From NCBI GenBank assembly GCA_030539295.1, contig JAUNSJ010000034.1, positions 1 to 41,364 on the forward strand: a DNA stretch of 41,364 nucleotides, in the 5' to 3' direction. Below are positions 18,842 through 26,707 of the stretch, one piece after another; within the stretch, counting starts at the first letter, position 1; each line of letters begins with the position of its first letter. A program made the translations under genes and the position numbers. Under the pieces are notes generated by a model. The model saw nothing but the letters and a program-made list of their open reading frames with translations, did no database searches and was not told the origin of the DNA. Source of the DNA: Planctomycetia bacterium. GTDB lineage: Bacteria; Planctomycetota; Planctomycetia; Pirellulales; Thermoguttaceae.

Positions 18842-18869
18842 ATTTTATCATATCGGGACTGCGTGTCAA
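18842..18869 (-). promoter_or_regulatory. Sigma-70-type promoter of serA-apbE
   Basis: On the minus strand TTGACA (complement of 18864-18869), a 16-nt spacer and TAAAAT (complement of 18842-18847). The leader to the serA start is about 160 nt. It contains a small perfect hairpin, GGCCGA-AAG-TCGGCC, near 18789-18803. Confidence 0.65.
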
Positions 18870-19092
18870 CCCGGTACGCGCCCTCTGTTTAAGGTTAAAA
18901 ACGCGTGGCAATTTTCTTCGAGTCGGACGATGTGGCCCGTCATTACGGCGCGGCCGCTCGCTGAGTGGGCACCCGATTAACGTCGGAAACAAGCAGCTCC
19001 GACAAAGTAAAGATCTGCGACTTGTCCCATTTAAGGGTAGACTAAGGAGGAGTAGGGCAGGGCAGGTCAATAAAAAATCGAACAGGCTCGCC

Positions 19093-19120
19093 TTGACAAA
19101 GTTTTAGATTGGACTAAAAT
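19093..19120 (+). promoter_or_regulatory. Sigma-70-type promoter of the first DUF1559 locus
   Basis: TTGACA at 19093-19098, a 16-nt spacer and TAAAAT at 19115-19120. The start codon of the small secreted protein is about 60 nt past the predicted transcription start. The rest of 18870-19092 between this and the serA promoter shows no supported gene. Confidence 0.6.
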
Positions 19121-19187
19121 AGAGAATGTAAACTTTATAAGTTTGTCCTGCCTACAAAAACCTGAACGAGAACCCGCATTGACTGAA

Positions 19188-19553
19188 ATGAAGCACAAAA
19201 CGATTTCTATTGTACTTCTTTTATTCTTTTGCGTTCCGGGGATTCTGGGAGAAGGCCTGCACCTGGTGCTGCCGCACAAGGCGACTGCATTGGCTTTTAA
19301 TTCGGAATCGCGAGAGCGCGAGTCAGGGGTTCCGCGCTCCGGTACGGAATGGCCGGGTTCCGAAAACTTTCGGTTCGACCCGAGTTGTCCCATCTGTCAA
19401 TTCTGCTCCCTGGCGAAATCACAGCAGGTTGTGGTGCCGATTCTCACGGCGGCGGAGTATATTGAGCCGCTTGTTCTTGAGCAGGTCATGGTTCCGACTC
19501 TGCTTCCACTTCCGATGCGTTCAGGGCGAAGTCCGCCTCTTTTCAATCGCTAA
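19188..19553 (+). CDS. Small secreted CPxCxxC protein, function unknown
   Basis: A 121-residue protein that I do not recognise by function. An N-terminal hydrophobic segment (ISIVLLLFFCVPGILGEG) is a probable signal peptide. The sequence LHLVLPHKAT follows, and a cysteine cluster DPSCPICQFCSLAK appears near residue 70, a possible metal or heme site. The C-terminus is Leu/Pro-rich. The ATG at 19188 is chosen because it places the signal peptide at the N-terminus; an in-frame ATG at 19143 would add 15 residues. The ribosome-binding site is weak. It lies 73 nt upstream of a DUF1559 gene and probably shares its promoter. Small proteins with a His/Cys-cluster of this kind are seen in planctomycetes, but I cannot name the family. 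Confidence 0.65.
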   Translation: MKHKTISIVLLLFFCVPGILGEGLHLVLPHKATALAFNSESRERESGVPRSGTEWPGSENFRFDPSCPICQFCSLAKSQQVVVPILTAAEYIEPLVLEQVMVPTLLPLPMRSGRSPPLFNR

Positions 19554-19626
19554 ATCTGAATTTTTTGTAATGGCATAAAGTGCGCATTTTAGTAAAAGTG
19601 TACATTAATAGAGAAAGTGTATATCA

Positions 19627-20730
19627 ATGAGACAATATCGACTTAAAAACAACGTTTCTTTAATAGCTCGCGCGGCGGGCTTTACCTTGGTGGAACTTCT
19701 GGTGGTCATAGCGATCATCGGAGTCTTGATCGCCTTACTGCTGCCAGCGGTACAGGCAGCGCGAGAGGCTGCCCGACGCATGCAGTGCACGAACAATCTG
19801 AAACAGATCGGATTGGCCATGCACAACTACCACGATACTGTGGGACAGTTCCCGTCCGGCTACGTTACCAACGCCGTAACGGCGCCGGAGACCACCTTTG
19901 GTGATACGGGTCCTGGTTGGGGGTGGGGCGCCTTGATTCTCCCCTTTTCGGAGCAGTCGTCGCTCTACGATTCGCTTATGCACGGCTGTTGCCCGGTGTA
20001 TTATACATCGAATGCGGAAGCTGTTAAGAAAATGATTCCGTTTTACATTTGTCCCTCCGATCCGAATGGTCGCGAACTTTCTGATATTGAAGGAGACACA
20101 GAAGGAACGTGTCTGAAGTATGTTGCCGATGACCCTGCGAGCAGTCACAGTGACGCTTCTGTTGTGGGGACGGATGTGAAGTTCGGACGCTCCTGTTATA
20201 CTGCCTGTAATGGTACAGACGAATCCTGGTCCTATGGTGGTAATGGTGTAACAGGAGGAGGAGACGCGATGATACGGCAGAAGGCAGATGGTGCATTTTT
20301 CCGTAACAGCAAGACGTCAACAGCGTCTGTTTTGGATGGTCTGTCGAATACGATATTCGCTGGCGAATGTTCCTCGACACTCGGCAATAAGGTGTGGGCA
20401 GGAGTCTGGCCAGACGCTTATGTCTGGTGTAAGAGGCCGGGCCGCGTGATTGATAATGAAGCGGCGGCGACTCTTGTCCTGTTTCATACCGGACCGTCCA
20501 ATGCCGAATGGACCAATCTGGGTAAAATTATCATTCACGGTCCGAACGATCCCGTCTATATTATGGCCTGCGGTACATTCGCGCATCATGCGGGTGGGAT
20601 GAATGCGGTCTATGGGGACGGTAGTGTCCGTTTTATTTCCGAGACCATGAATCAGAAGTTGTATGCCGACGCGTGTACAATCGCCGGGGTAAAAACCGAT
20701 TGGGCCAAGACGGATGGTGGACTTGACTAA
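19627..20730 (+). CDS. DUF1559 protein with prepilin-type N-terminal methylation signal
   Basis: A 367-residue exported pseudopilin-like protein of the large planctomycete DUF1559 family. A type III prepilin signal is at about 18-40 (AGFTLVELLVVIAIIG), with the processing Gly before Phe and the conserved Glu at +5. AAREAARRMQCTNNLKQIGLA follows, which is nearly invariant in the family. The C-terminal H-x9-DG motif is HHAGGMNAVYGDGSVRFI. The region between is variable. DUF1559 proteins are thought to be surface or fibre components; the molecular role is unknown. GAGAAAG about 9 nt upstream serves as ribosome-binding site. A hairpin terminator and then a lipoprotein gene follow. Confidence 0.93.
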   Translation: MRQYRLKNNVSLIARAAGFTLVELLVVIAIIGVLIALLLPAVQAAREAARRMQCTNNLKQIGLAMHNYHDTVGQFPSGYVTNAVTAPETTFGDTGPGWGWGALILPFSEQSSLYDSLMHGCCPVYYTSNAEAVKKMIPFYICPSDPNGRELSDIEGDTEGTCLKYVADDPASSHSDASVVGTDVKFGRSCYTACNGTDESWSYGGNGVTGGGDAMIRQKADGAFFRNSKTSTASVLDGLSNTIFAGECSSTLGNKVWAGVWPDAYVWCKRPGRVIDNEAAATLVLFHTGPSNAEWTNLGKIIIHGPNDPVYIMACGTFAHHAGGMNAVYGDGSVRFISETMNQKLYADACTIAGVKTDWAKTDGGLD

Positions 20731-20741
20731 TAAACATTCTT

Positions 20742-20781
20742 TTAACGTGCGTTACTCGTTTTATAGTATAACGCACGTTAA
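20742..20781 (+). terminator. Hairpin after the first DUF1559 gene
   Basis: TTAACGTGCGTTA at 20742-20754 and TAACGCACGTTAA at 20769-20781 form a perfect 13-bp stem around 14 nt, followed by TTTTAA. It separates the DUF1559 gene from the lipoprotein gene and may act as a partial terminator or RNA-stability element. Confidence 0.65.
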
Positions 20782-20811
20782 TTTTAATCAATCTGTAAAC
20801 AGGAGCGAATA

Positions 20812-21159
20812 ATGAAGAATCTTATGATCGTTGCTATTTTTGTAGCACTTCTCATTGGTATGGGTTGCGCGAAAAAAGAGGTACCGATGGACCATATAAA
20901 GCTTCTTGCAGCTGTTAAAACGGCAGTTGCCATAAAGTCGGAAAAGCAGCTGAACAACTGTCGAACTGAAATCGACAATGACGTGCAGAACAATAAAATG
21001 ACAGGAGATATGGCCAGCCAGCTCAAAAAAGTGCTCGATCTGGCCGCGGAGGAGCAGTGGGCCAAGGCGGAAGAAGCCATTATTAAGATTCAGAAAAAAT
21101 ATACCGTAAATACATCTGGAGAATCGGACCAGTCGAATCATACCGGACATAATCATTAG
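20812..21159 (+). CDS. Small lipoprotein with a His-rich C-terminus
   Basis: A 115-residue protein of unknown function. The N-terminus has a lipoprotein signal ending LLIGMGC, with Cys at about residue 19 as the likely lipidation site. The body is helical and charged (KVLDLAAEEQWAKAEEAIIKIQKK), with heptad-like spacing. The C-terminus HTGHNH could bind metal. The start follows AGGAG at 8 nt. It sits directly after the DUF1559 gene, mirroring the DUF1559-lipoprotein order at 37343-38958, although the two lipoproteins are unrelated in sequence. Confidence 0.75.
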   Translation: MKNLMIVAIFVALLIGMGCAKKEVPMDHIKLLAAVKTAVAIKSEKQLNNCRTEIDNDVQNNKMTGDMASQLKKVLDLAAEEQWAKAEEAIIKIQKKYTVNTSGESDQSNHTGHNH

Positions 21160-21258
21160 AAAACCCCTGAGGAATCCGTGAACCGACTTTCTTGCAACGT
21201 GACGTCGTGACAAAACGAAACGATGCAGCAAGAGGATAACTCGCCAATCGCCACGCCG

Positions 21259-22245
21259 TTAGGCGCGGTCGTACGGAAAGGCGATTGTTTGGTCGATGGA
21301 ATCCAGCCCAGCCAGGAGCATAAAGAGCCGGTCGACGCCCAGGGCACATCCGCAGGAGTTCGGCAGGCCGCTGGCCATGGCTGCGAGGAGCTTGTGCCCG
21401 TCCGGCAGACAGTTGCGGCCGTCCCGGGCACGCGCTTCCTGTCGGTGGTGAAAGCGATCGGCAAGTTCAGTCGCGTCGGTCAGTTCGTCGTAACCATTGG
21501 CCAGCTCAAGCCCGCGATAATAGAGTTCGTAACGTGCTGTTACCTCCTGCTGTCGATTGTGGCGGGTTACGGTGCGGATCCTGGCAAGTTGTGAGTCTTG
21601 CCAAGGGAAGTCGTAGATGATGACCGGGTCCTGAAAGCCTGGCAGGAGACAGGCGTCGAAGATCAGATCGAGCCAGTCGGTCCATTCCGCGCCACCTTCT
21701 GTCAGCCAGGAGGAGGGATACGCCAAATGCCGATTTTCGGCAAAGGCACGCAATTCCGCGAGCGAAGAGCCGAAGTGCAAGCCGGTGGCCGCAAACAGAG
21801 CGTCTTCGTAAGGGATTTGACCGCATGTGGCTGTGCCGGTCATATCGCAAATGAGTTGAGCGAGGAAGTCACGCCCCTGTTCGTAGGACACGCCGGTTTC
21901 GTACCATTCGAGCATGGTGAATTCCGTATTATGACGACGTCCATTTTCCCCTGCACGGAAGACGGGGCAAATCTGCCATATCTTTTTCATACCGGCGGCG
22001 AGGAGTCGCTTCATTGCAAATTCAGGCGACGTATGCAGATAGAACGACTCGCCAGCGAGCGGTACGGCGACCGGTTCTACGTAGCGGTCGATAATGCATT
22101 CCCGGGTGAGCAAGGGGGTTTGGACTTCAATAAAGCCACGGTCCGCGAACCAGGTGCGAAGTCGGGCGAGGAAACGTGCCCTTTGTTCCAAGGTTGCGAG
22201 GGATGCGGCGGGGGTCCAGCTTGGCTCTGGTTGCGAATTGTCCAT
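21259..22245 (-). CDS. epmA: EF-P--(R)-beta-lysine ligase (EpmA/GenX/PoxA)
   Basis: A 328-residue paralogue of the class II lysyl-tRNA synthetase catalytic core without an anticodon domain. It attaches beta-lysine to a conserved Lys of elongation factor P. Motif 1 is FADRGFIEVQTPLLT. Motif 2 is CPVFRAGENGRRHNTEFTML. Motif 3 is GCALGVDRLFMLLAGLDSID, and the protein ends IAFPYDRA, typical of EpmA. Length matches the family (about 325). Neither efp nor the lysine 2,3-aminomutase gene epmB is in the window. It is divergent from a PLP-dependent decarboxylase gene, 355 nt away. The ribosome-binding site is not obvious. Confidence 0.93.
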   Translation of the reverse strand: MDNSQPEPSWTPAASLATLEQRARFLARLRTWFADRGFIEVQTPLLTRECIIDRYVEPVAVPLAGESFYLHTSPEFAMKRLLAAGMKKIWQICPVFRAGENGRRHNTEFTMLEWYETGVSYEQGRDFLAQLICDMTGTATCGQIPYEDALFAATGLHFGSSLAELRAFAENRHLAYPSSWLTEGGAEWTDWLDLIFDACLLPGFQDPVIIYDFPWQDSQLARIRTVTRHNRQQEVTARYELYYRGLELANGYDELTDATELADRFHHRQEARARDGRNCLPDGHKLLAAMASGLPNSCGCALGVDRLFMLLAGLDSIDQTIAFPYDRA

Positions 22246-22600
22246 GTTGTGGCTCTTGACTTGGGTTTTCTGTAGGAATCCTTTGGCGATTGTTCGTAAT
22301 TATCGCTCATTTTACGCGTTTGGGGAGGGAGGCTCGCCCAGTATTCCCACCGGCGGACTGTGTTGGACTTTTATAACTGCTTATGAATACGTATCTTGCG
22401 GAAATTTTGCCTGGGAAGAGAAAGTTTTTTTTCGGGGGGGATTGTCCTTTGTGACAGGTCGCTATAATGTTCTCCTTATGTGCGTGAAGAGTGGCGAAAC
22501 CGCCAGCCACGAGCTTACGTACACAAAACAGATGGTCGTTCCTGAATCGGCTCCCTCCGTTTGTTGGTTCCCTGGGAATTTTTAGACAAGACGGAAAAAG
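22246..22600. other. Divergent intergenic region between epmA and the PLP decarboxylase gene
   Basis: No gene is supported. A TATAAT at 22463-22468 faces the plus-strand gene but lacks a convincing -35. A small stem in GTGGCGAAACCGCCAGCCAC (about 22491-22510) lies downstream of it. The rest shows nothing clear. Confidence 0.35.
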
Positions 22601-23815
22601 ATGAGCAATTCCAAACCTCCTTCGTGGTGGTCCTCGGCCGACCTCCAATACGACACAGGACGACTCCGATTTGGAGATCGTTTTCTGGACGAACTGGCGT
22701 CGCAGGGCACTCCGCTCTACATTCTGCGTCCGCAGCGAGCCATTGATAATTTGCTGACCCTCCGTAACTATGCCCCAGATTTTCTCATTTATTATGCCAT
22801 CAAGGCCAATCGTAATCCCGTTCTCATAGAAGCATTGCGTAAGTCCGGGGTCGATGGGATTGACGTCTGTTCGCCGCGTGAGGCACAGCTTGCCCTGAAA
22901 TCGGGGTTTCGTCCGGAGCAGATAAGCTACACAGGGACGTCGGTCTCCAAGTCTGACCTGCTCTTTCTTGCCCGTGAGCGAGGAATCCACGTCAATGCCG
23001 ACTCCCTGGCCGGACTTCGTCGCCTTCTGGAAGCGGGTCGAAGTGGAGTTGCGCCGCGGGCTAAGGTGGGTGTACGTATTAATCTGGAATTGGGGCTGGG
23101 CTATCGGCAGGAATCGCGACTGGTCTATTCGGGCCCGAATGCGATGAGTAAGTTCGGTATTCTTCCGGAGCAGATCCCTGCGGCTCTCGAACTGGCGCGG
23201 CAGAATGACGTAGCCATAACGACGCTGCACTGGCATGTGGGCTGCGGATGGCTGGGCGAGCAGCAGGAGCAGGTTGCCGAAGTAGTGCGCCGGGGCGTGG
23301 ATTTGGCGGAGCAGTTCCCGGATCTGGAGCGGATAAATTTGGGCGGAGGGCTGGGTGTGCCTCTGGCACAAGAAGATTCGCCTGTTGACCTGGCCGCATG
23401 GAGCGACCAGATACGTCACGCGGTGGCCGGACGCTGGCAGGTTATGCTGGAACCGGGCGCCTTTCTGACACAGAACACAACGATTCTGATCGTTGAAGTC
23501 TGCACGGTGGAAAACAAGCGAGGGCAGTGGTTTGTCGGGATAAATTCCGGTTTTAATCTGCTCGTTGAACCTGTTTTTTACGGTATGCCGGCGGAAATCG
23601 TCCCTTTACGCGAGCCGGGGCCAGACGCGAGTCGGGTCCTCTGCCGCTTTGCGGGCAACATAAACGAAGGACACGATATGTTGCCGCTTGGCACTCCCTT
23701 ACCTCTCCCGGAGGAAGGAGATTATATTGCCCTGCTCAACGCGGGCGCCTATGGAACAAGCATGGCTTCGGACCACTGTTTACGTGGTCAGGCCGGCGAA
23801 GTTGTTGTTGATTGA
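22601..23815 (+). CDS. PLP-dependent decarboxylase, diaminopimelate/ornithine decarboxylase superfamily
   Basis: A 404-residue fold-type III PLP enzyme. The PLP Lys is at about residue 68 in YYAIKANRNP. HWHVGCGW, the phosphate-binding INLGGGLGVP and MLEPGAFL follow in family order. The C-terminal half has LLNAGAYGTSMASDH. In true diaminopimelate decarboxylase the C-terminal motifs are CESGD and SNYN. Here the corresponding segments read NINEGHD and SDHC, so the catalytic Cys and the substrate-contacting Tyr appear to be replaced. The enzyme may therefore use another amino acid or catalyse another PLP reaction. The ATG follows a purine-rich stretch (GACGGAAAAAG). It is divergent from epmA. Confidence 0.82.
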   Translation: MSNSKPPSWWSSADLQYDTGRLRFGDRFLDELASQGTPLYILRPQRAIDNLLTLRNYAPDFLIYYAIKANRNPVLIEALRKSGVDGIDVCSPREAQLALKSGFRPEQISYTGTSVSKSDLLFLARERGIHVNADSLAGLRRLLEAGRSGVAPRAKVGVRINLELGLGYRQESRLVYSGPNAMSKFGILPEQIPAALELARQNDVAITTLHWHVGCGWLGEQQEQVAEVVRRGVDLAEQFPDLERINLGGGLGVPLAQEDSPVDLAAWSDQIRHAVAGRWQVMLEPGAFLTQNTTILIVEVCTVENKRGQWFVGINSGFNLLVEPVFYGMPAEIVPLREPGPDASRVLCRFAGNINEGHDMLPLGTPLPLPEEGDYIALLNAGAYGTSMASDHCLRGQAGEVVVD

Positions 23816-23862
23816 ACGTTTTAAGGTATTTGTCTTGGCGTGAATTCAGGAGGCCTGCGACT

Positions 23863-23940
23863 ATGTCGTCGTGTGGCCAGTCAGCCCGATTACCAGGTAA
23901 TCGGACGTCGCCTATGGATACGGGTGAGTCAAGACAATAA
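23863..23940 (+). CDS. Possible 25-residue small ORF with a strong ribosome-binding site
   Basis: ATG at 23863 preceded by AGGAGG with 9 nt spacing; stop TAA at 23938-23940. The product starts MSSCGQSARLPGNRTSP. A 19-bp palindrome (23886-23904) lies within it. It occupies the gap between the PLP enzyme and the methyltransferase genes and could be a leader peptide or small protein. The Shine-Dalgarno match is the only support. Confidence 0.3.
   Translation: MSSCGQSARLPGNRTSPMDTGESRQ
23886..23904. promoter_or_regulatory. Perfect palindrome CCGATTACC-A-GGTAATCGG
   Basis: Two 9-nt arms around a single A form a perfect dyad. A 1-nt loop argues for a protein-binding site rather than an RNA hairpin. 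It lies 127 nt before the methyltransferase start. Confidence 0.4.
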
Positions 23941-24030
23941 GAAGCGTTCTGTTGGTAATTGTATGTTTGCCAGGCGTCTTTGGGTCGTCTGGGAAACGTG
24001 CCCAAGTTTTTTCAAAATGGAGAAAGAAAA

Positions 24031-24738
24031 ATGTCAACGCAAACGATGGAGCTTGAAGAAATCGAACAGGAGAACAAGCAAGCCTGGGATACTCTTTACG
24101 GCCAGACGGACGAACTCATTTGGGGTAATGAACCGCTTGAGTTTGTAAGGACAGCACTGTCCGCGATCAGTCCCAGGATGCCGGAGAATCCTGTTCTTTT
24201 GGACGCGGCGACCGGAGAAGGGCGTAATCTGCCAATCCTGTTCGAATTCAGTCGGAATGTCGTCGCGTGCGATTCTTCGAGTCACGCGTTACGAAAATTG
24301 CGATTGCGTTTTCCGGAACAGGTGCAGACGGAGGAGTGCGACCTGGCCCGGACCGTTTTTCACCCGAACTCATTCGATGCCATTCTCGCTTGCGACGTTA
24401 TAGAAACGCTGCCGAACCTGGGCGATGTTCTGGCCGAACTGCACCGTATTTTAAAGCCGGGCGGATTCCTTATCTGTAACGTGCCAGACATGCAGGACGG
24501 AATCGCCGGTCAGAATATGGAGCGAATCGACGAAACGGAATTCATGTACCAAAACCAGTATTTCTTCCGCTTTCAGGACAAAAGTGACTTCGTTCAGTTC
24601 CTCAGTGAAACCGGACTCGTCCTCGAAAGAAACTTTACCGCCACTTGGATGGAAGAGGCACATCCTCAATATCGGGAAGAGGCACACAGCCACACCAGCC
24701 AGATTATTATCGCACAAAAAGTCGATCATCGCTGGTAA
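24031..24738 (+). CDS. Class I SAM-dependent methyltransferase
   Basis: A 235-residue Rossmann-fold methyltransferase. The SAM-binding motif I is LLDAATGEGRNLPIL (variant of DxGxGxG). The acidic residue after strand 2 is VVACDSSSHALRKL, motif II is FDAILACDVIETLPN, and LHRILKPGGFLICNVP is motif III. This pattern is typical of methyltransferase type 11/12 domains. Substrate is unknown. The ATG at 24031 follows GGAGAAAG; an upstream in-frame start at 23959 lacks a ribosome-binding site. The C-terminus is rich in His and Glu (EEAHPQYREEAHSHTS). A strong terminator follows. Confidence 0.87.
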   Translation: MSTQTMELEEIEQENKQAWDTLYGQTDELIWGNEPLEFVRTALSAISPRMPENPVLLDAATGEGRNLPILFEFSRNVVACDSSSHALRKLRLRFPEQVQTEECDLARTVFHPNSFDAILACDVIETLPNLGDVLAELHRILKPGGFLICNVPDMQDGIAGQNMERIDETEFMYQNQYFFRFQDKSDFVQFLSETGLVLERNFTATWMEEAHPQYREEAHSHTSQIIIAQKVDHRW

Positions 24739-24753
24739 AATACAACAATTTGC

Positions 24754-24787
24754 CAGGGGGTACGGTGAACGTGCCCCCTGTTGTTTC
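24754..24787 (+). terminator. Rho-independent terminator after the methyltransferase gene
   Basis: CAGGGGGTAC (24754-24763) pairs with GTGCCCCCTG (24771-24780), one G-T pair included, around a 7-nt loop. TTGTTTC follows. Confidence 0.75.
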
Positions 24788-24857
24788 CCTCAGGTGTTCT
24801 TGAATTTCTGCAAAATCTTCTCCTTTATAACGGAAAACGTTTTTTTAATTCTACCTC

Positions 24858-24886
24858 TTGACCCGGCGTCATGGGTGCTGTATAAT
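24858..24886 (+). promoter_or_regulatory. Strong promoter of the three-paralogue cluster, overlapped by a dyad
   Basis: TTGACC at 24858-24863, a 17-nt spacer and a perfect TATAAT at 24881-24886. An inverted repeat GCTGTAT/ATACAGC (24877-24883 and 24890-24896) straddles the -10 element, where a repressor could bind. The first gene starts about 110 nt further on. Confidence 0.7.
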
Positions 24887-25004
24887 TCAATACAGCTGTT
24901 AGGTGCGGGTCTCATTTGATGCAAATTTACGGAAAAACCTTGAGAATTATAAAATGAACACCGCTGTTTCCCCTTTGTTGTGTTGCTAAAGCAGGAGCCA
25001 TGTC

Positions 25005-25736
25005 ATGAAAAACGTTAAAATATTGTTAAGAAGAGTTATTCTTTCCTGTCTCGTTTGGGCGGCCTGGTCTTGCCTGGCGTGGGGGCAGGGAACTGTGATT
25101 TCGCCGGAACTGATGAAAGAAATTACAGAAGGACATGCCCGACTGAAAGAATACACACAGACTGTATCGGGAAAAATCGTTCGGGAAACTATGTCAGCTG
25201 ACGATGAGCAGACGGTTCTCAGCTCAACCCGTTTGAATTTCTACTGCCAGCCGGATTCCACACGTTTGGAATATTTTTTCCCGCGAGAGGATGCCAATAC
25301 ACTTCCGCGCCACGATTACGGTAGCATAACAAATGGATTTCACCATGATCTGGAGATATTATACACACCTGGTGGGCTTGAAATTACGGATAAGTTGGAA
25401 AAGGAAATCGAGAGTGTTGAAAATATTTCGTACGAAGGAGTTGGAAATGCGATTTGCATTACAAGCAAAAAAGTGGCTTCCCGTTCACTTACAGAATACG
25501 AATGGAAAATGATTCTCAATCCTGAAGAACACTATTCTCTAATGTATTATGAGACTCGTTATGATCATAATAATAATGATTATCCACTGCACACAGTCTC
25601 TGTTACAAAAGTAACCTCGCAAACCATTGAAAGTGGTGAAATTCTTCCTTGCGAAATAATAAGGAGTGATAAGATTAATGGGGAAGAAAGATACACACAG
25701 AGAACTCGTATAGAGATCACCTCGACTAAAGAATAA
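25005..25736 (+). CDS. Secreted protein of unknown function, tandem paralogue 1
   Basis: A 243-residue protein I cannot assign. Residues 1 to about 28 are a Sec signal (VILSCLVWAAWSCLAWGQ). The mature part starts with a helix (SPELMKEITEGHARLKEYTQTV) followed by alternating beta-strand-like segments (TRLNFYCQPDSTRLEYFF, YEWKMILNPEEHYSLMYYE, RTRIEITSTKE). This strand-rich pattern recalls LolA/LppX-type lipoprotein-carrier folds, but that is only a resemblance. The first 254 nt of homology (25038-25291) are almost identical to paralogue 3, while the C-terminal half resembles paralogue 2. It is the first gene behind the promoter at 24858. The leader has the CAGGAGCC box shared by paralogues 1 and 2. 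Confidence 0.75.
   Translation: MKNVKILLRRVILSCLVWAAWSCLAWGQGTVISPELMKEITEGHARLKEYTQTVSGKIVRETMSADDEQTVLSSTRLNFYCQPDSTRLEYFFPREDANTLPRHDYGSITNGFHHDLEILYTPGGLEITDKLEKEIESVENISYEGVGNAICITSKKVASRSLTEYEWKMILNPEEHYSLMYYETRYDHNNNDYPLHTVSVTKVTSQTIESGEILPCEIIRSDKINGEERYTQRTRIEITSTKE
25038..25291 (+). repeat. 254-nt direct repeat, copy 1 (paralogue 1)
   Basis: Matches 26741-26994 base for base apart from six substitutions counted by eye, with no gaps. Similarity falls off at the right boundary, within the codons after the shared PRE residues. Confidence 0.85.
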
Positions 25737-25891
25737 AATACGACTGGAAAAGGCCTACTGCGAAAAAAAGTGAATATAAAAGACTTAAAAGTAAACAGAA
25801 CGAAAGAACAGGGATGGGAAAGGAGTTTATACCGTTCCTATTGAAGCCTATGATTTATCCATTGTAATATTACCGAAACAGGAGCCTGGCT

Positions 25892-26596
25892 GTGAAAATT
25901 ATTAAAAATGTTTTGAAAAGTATCATTCTTCCCTGTCTTGTTTGGGCGGCTTGGTCTTGCCTTGCGTGTGGTCAGGAAAGTGCGATTTCACCCGAACTGA
26001 TGAAAGAAATTACTGATGGGCATGCCCGACTGAAAGAATACACGCAGACCGTGTCGGGAAAAATCTTTCACGAAGATCGACTTGCCGACGAGGAACGGAC
26101 AGTAATCCGCTCATTCTGCGTCGATTTCTACTGCCAACCCGATACGGTTCGTCTGGTGTATAACTTTCCGCGAGAGGAGAACCTCTATGGTTATATGTCC
26201 GGGGAATTTCGGCGTGACCTCGGAGCTCTGTATCTGGTTACGTGGTTTGATAATCCCGAGTACTTGCAAAAAAGCATTAAAAGCGTTGAGAATATCTCAT
26301 ACGATGGTATTGACAATGCTCTTTGCATTACAAGTAAAAAATTGCTTTTTAATGTAAGTACAGAATACGAATGGAAAATAATTCTTAATCCTGAAGAATA
26401 CTATTCTCTAATTTATTACGAACATAATGCTATAAATAAACAAGACGAATGGGATGCTACTATTTCCATAAAAATCACGTCACAAACGATGGAAAGTGGT
26501 GAAATTTTTCCGCGTGAAATAATTAGATGTGGAAAGCGGAACGGGAAAGAGGATGGTACAGAGAGTACCCGTATAGATATTCTATCTACTAAATAA
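25892..26596 (+). CDS. Secreted protein of unknown function, tandem paralogue 2
   Basis: A 234-residue paralogue of the neighbours on both sides. Signal peptide at about 1-28 (IILPCLVWAAWSCLACGQ). It shares SPELMKEITDGHARLKEYTQTVSGKI and FYCQPDTVRLVYNFPREE with the other two, and SVENISYDGIDNALCITSKK plus YEWKIILNPEEYYSLIYYE with paralogue 1. The start codon is GTG at 25892, unlike the ATG of its neighbours, and follows CAGGAG at 9 nt. No transmembrane segment follows the signal peptide. Function unknown. Confidence 0.73.
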   Translation: MKIIKNVLKSIILPCLVWAAWSCLACGQESAISPELMKEITDGHARLKEYTQTVSGKIFHEDRLADEERTVIRSFCVDFYCQPDTVRLVYNFPREENLYGYMSGEFRRDLGALYLVTWFDNPEYLQKSIKSVENISYDGIDNALCITSKKLLFNVSTEYEWKIILNPEEYYSLIYYEHNAINKQDEWDATISIKITSQTMESGEIFPREIIRCGKRNGKEDGTESTRIDILSTK

Positions 26597-26707
26597 TAAG
26601 ATAAACGGATATGCGATGATGTCAACATTAATAAAATGAGTTGTGATGATAACTGGGTTGAATTTGAACAGAATGAAATCAAGTCGTACTAAACCAGGAG
26701 CATTGCC

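Noticed and set aside
22307..23419. 370-codon open frame on the minus strand
   Set aside because: It lies antisense to the PLP-dependent decarboxylase, which has clear family motifs; its own translation has no recognisable domain and is rich in Arg/Pro/Ser, as expected of a shadow frame.
24879..24896. LexA-type SOS box
   Set aside because: The spacing between CTGT and ACAG is 10 nt, not the 8 nt of the E. coli-type box; kept only as a generic dyad.
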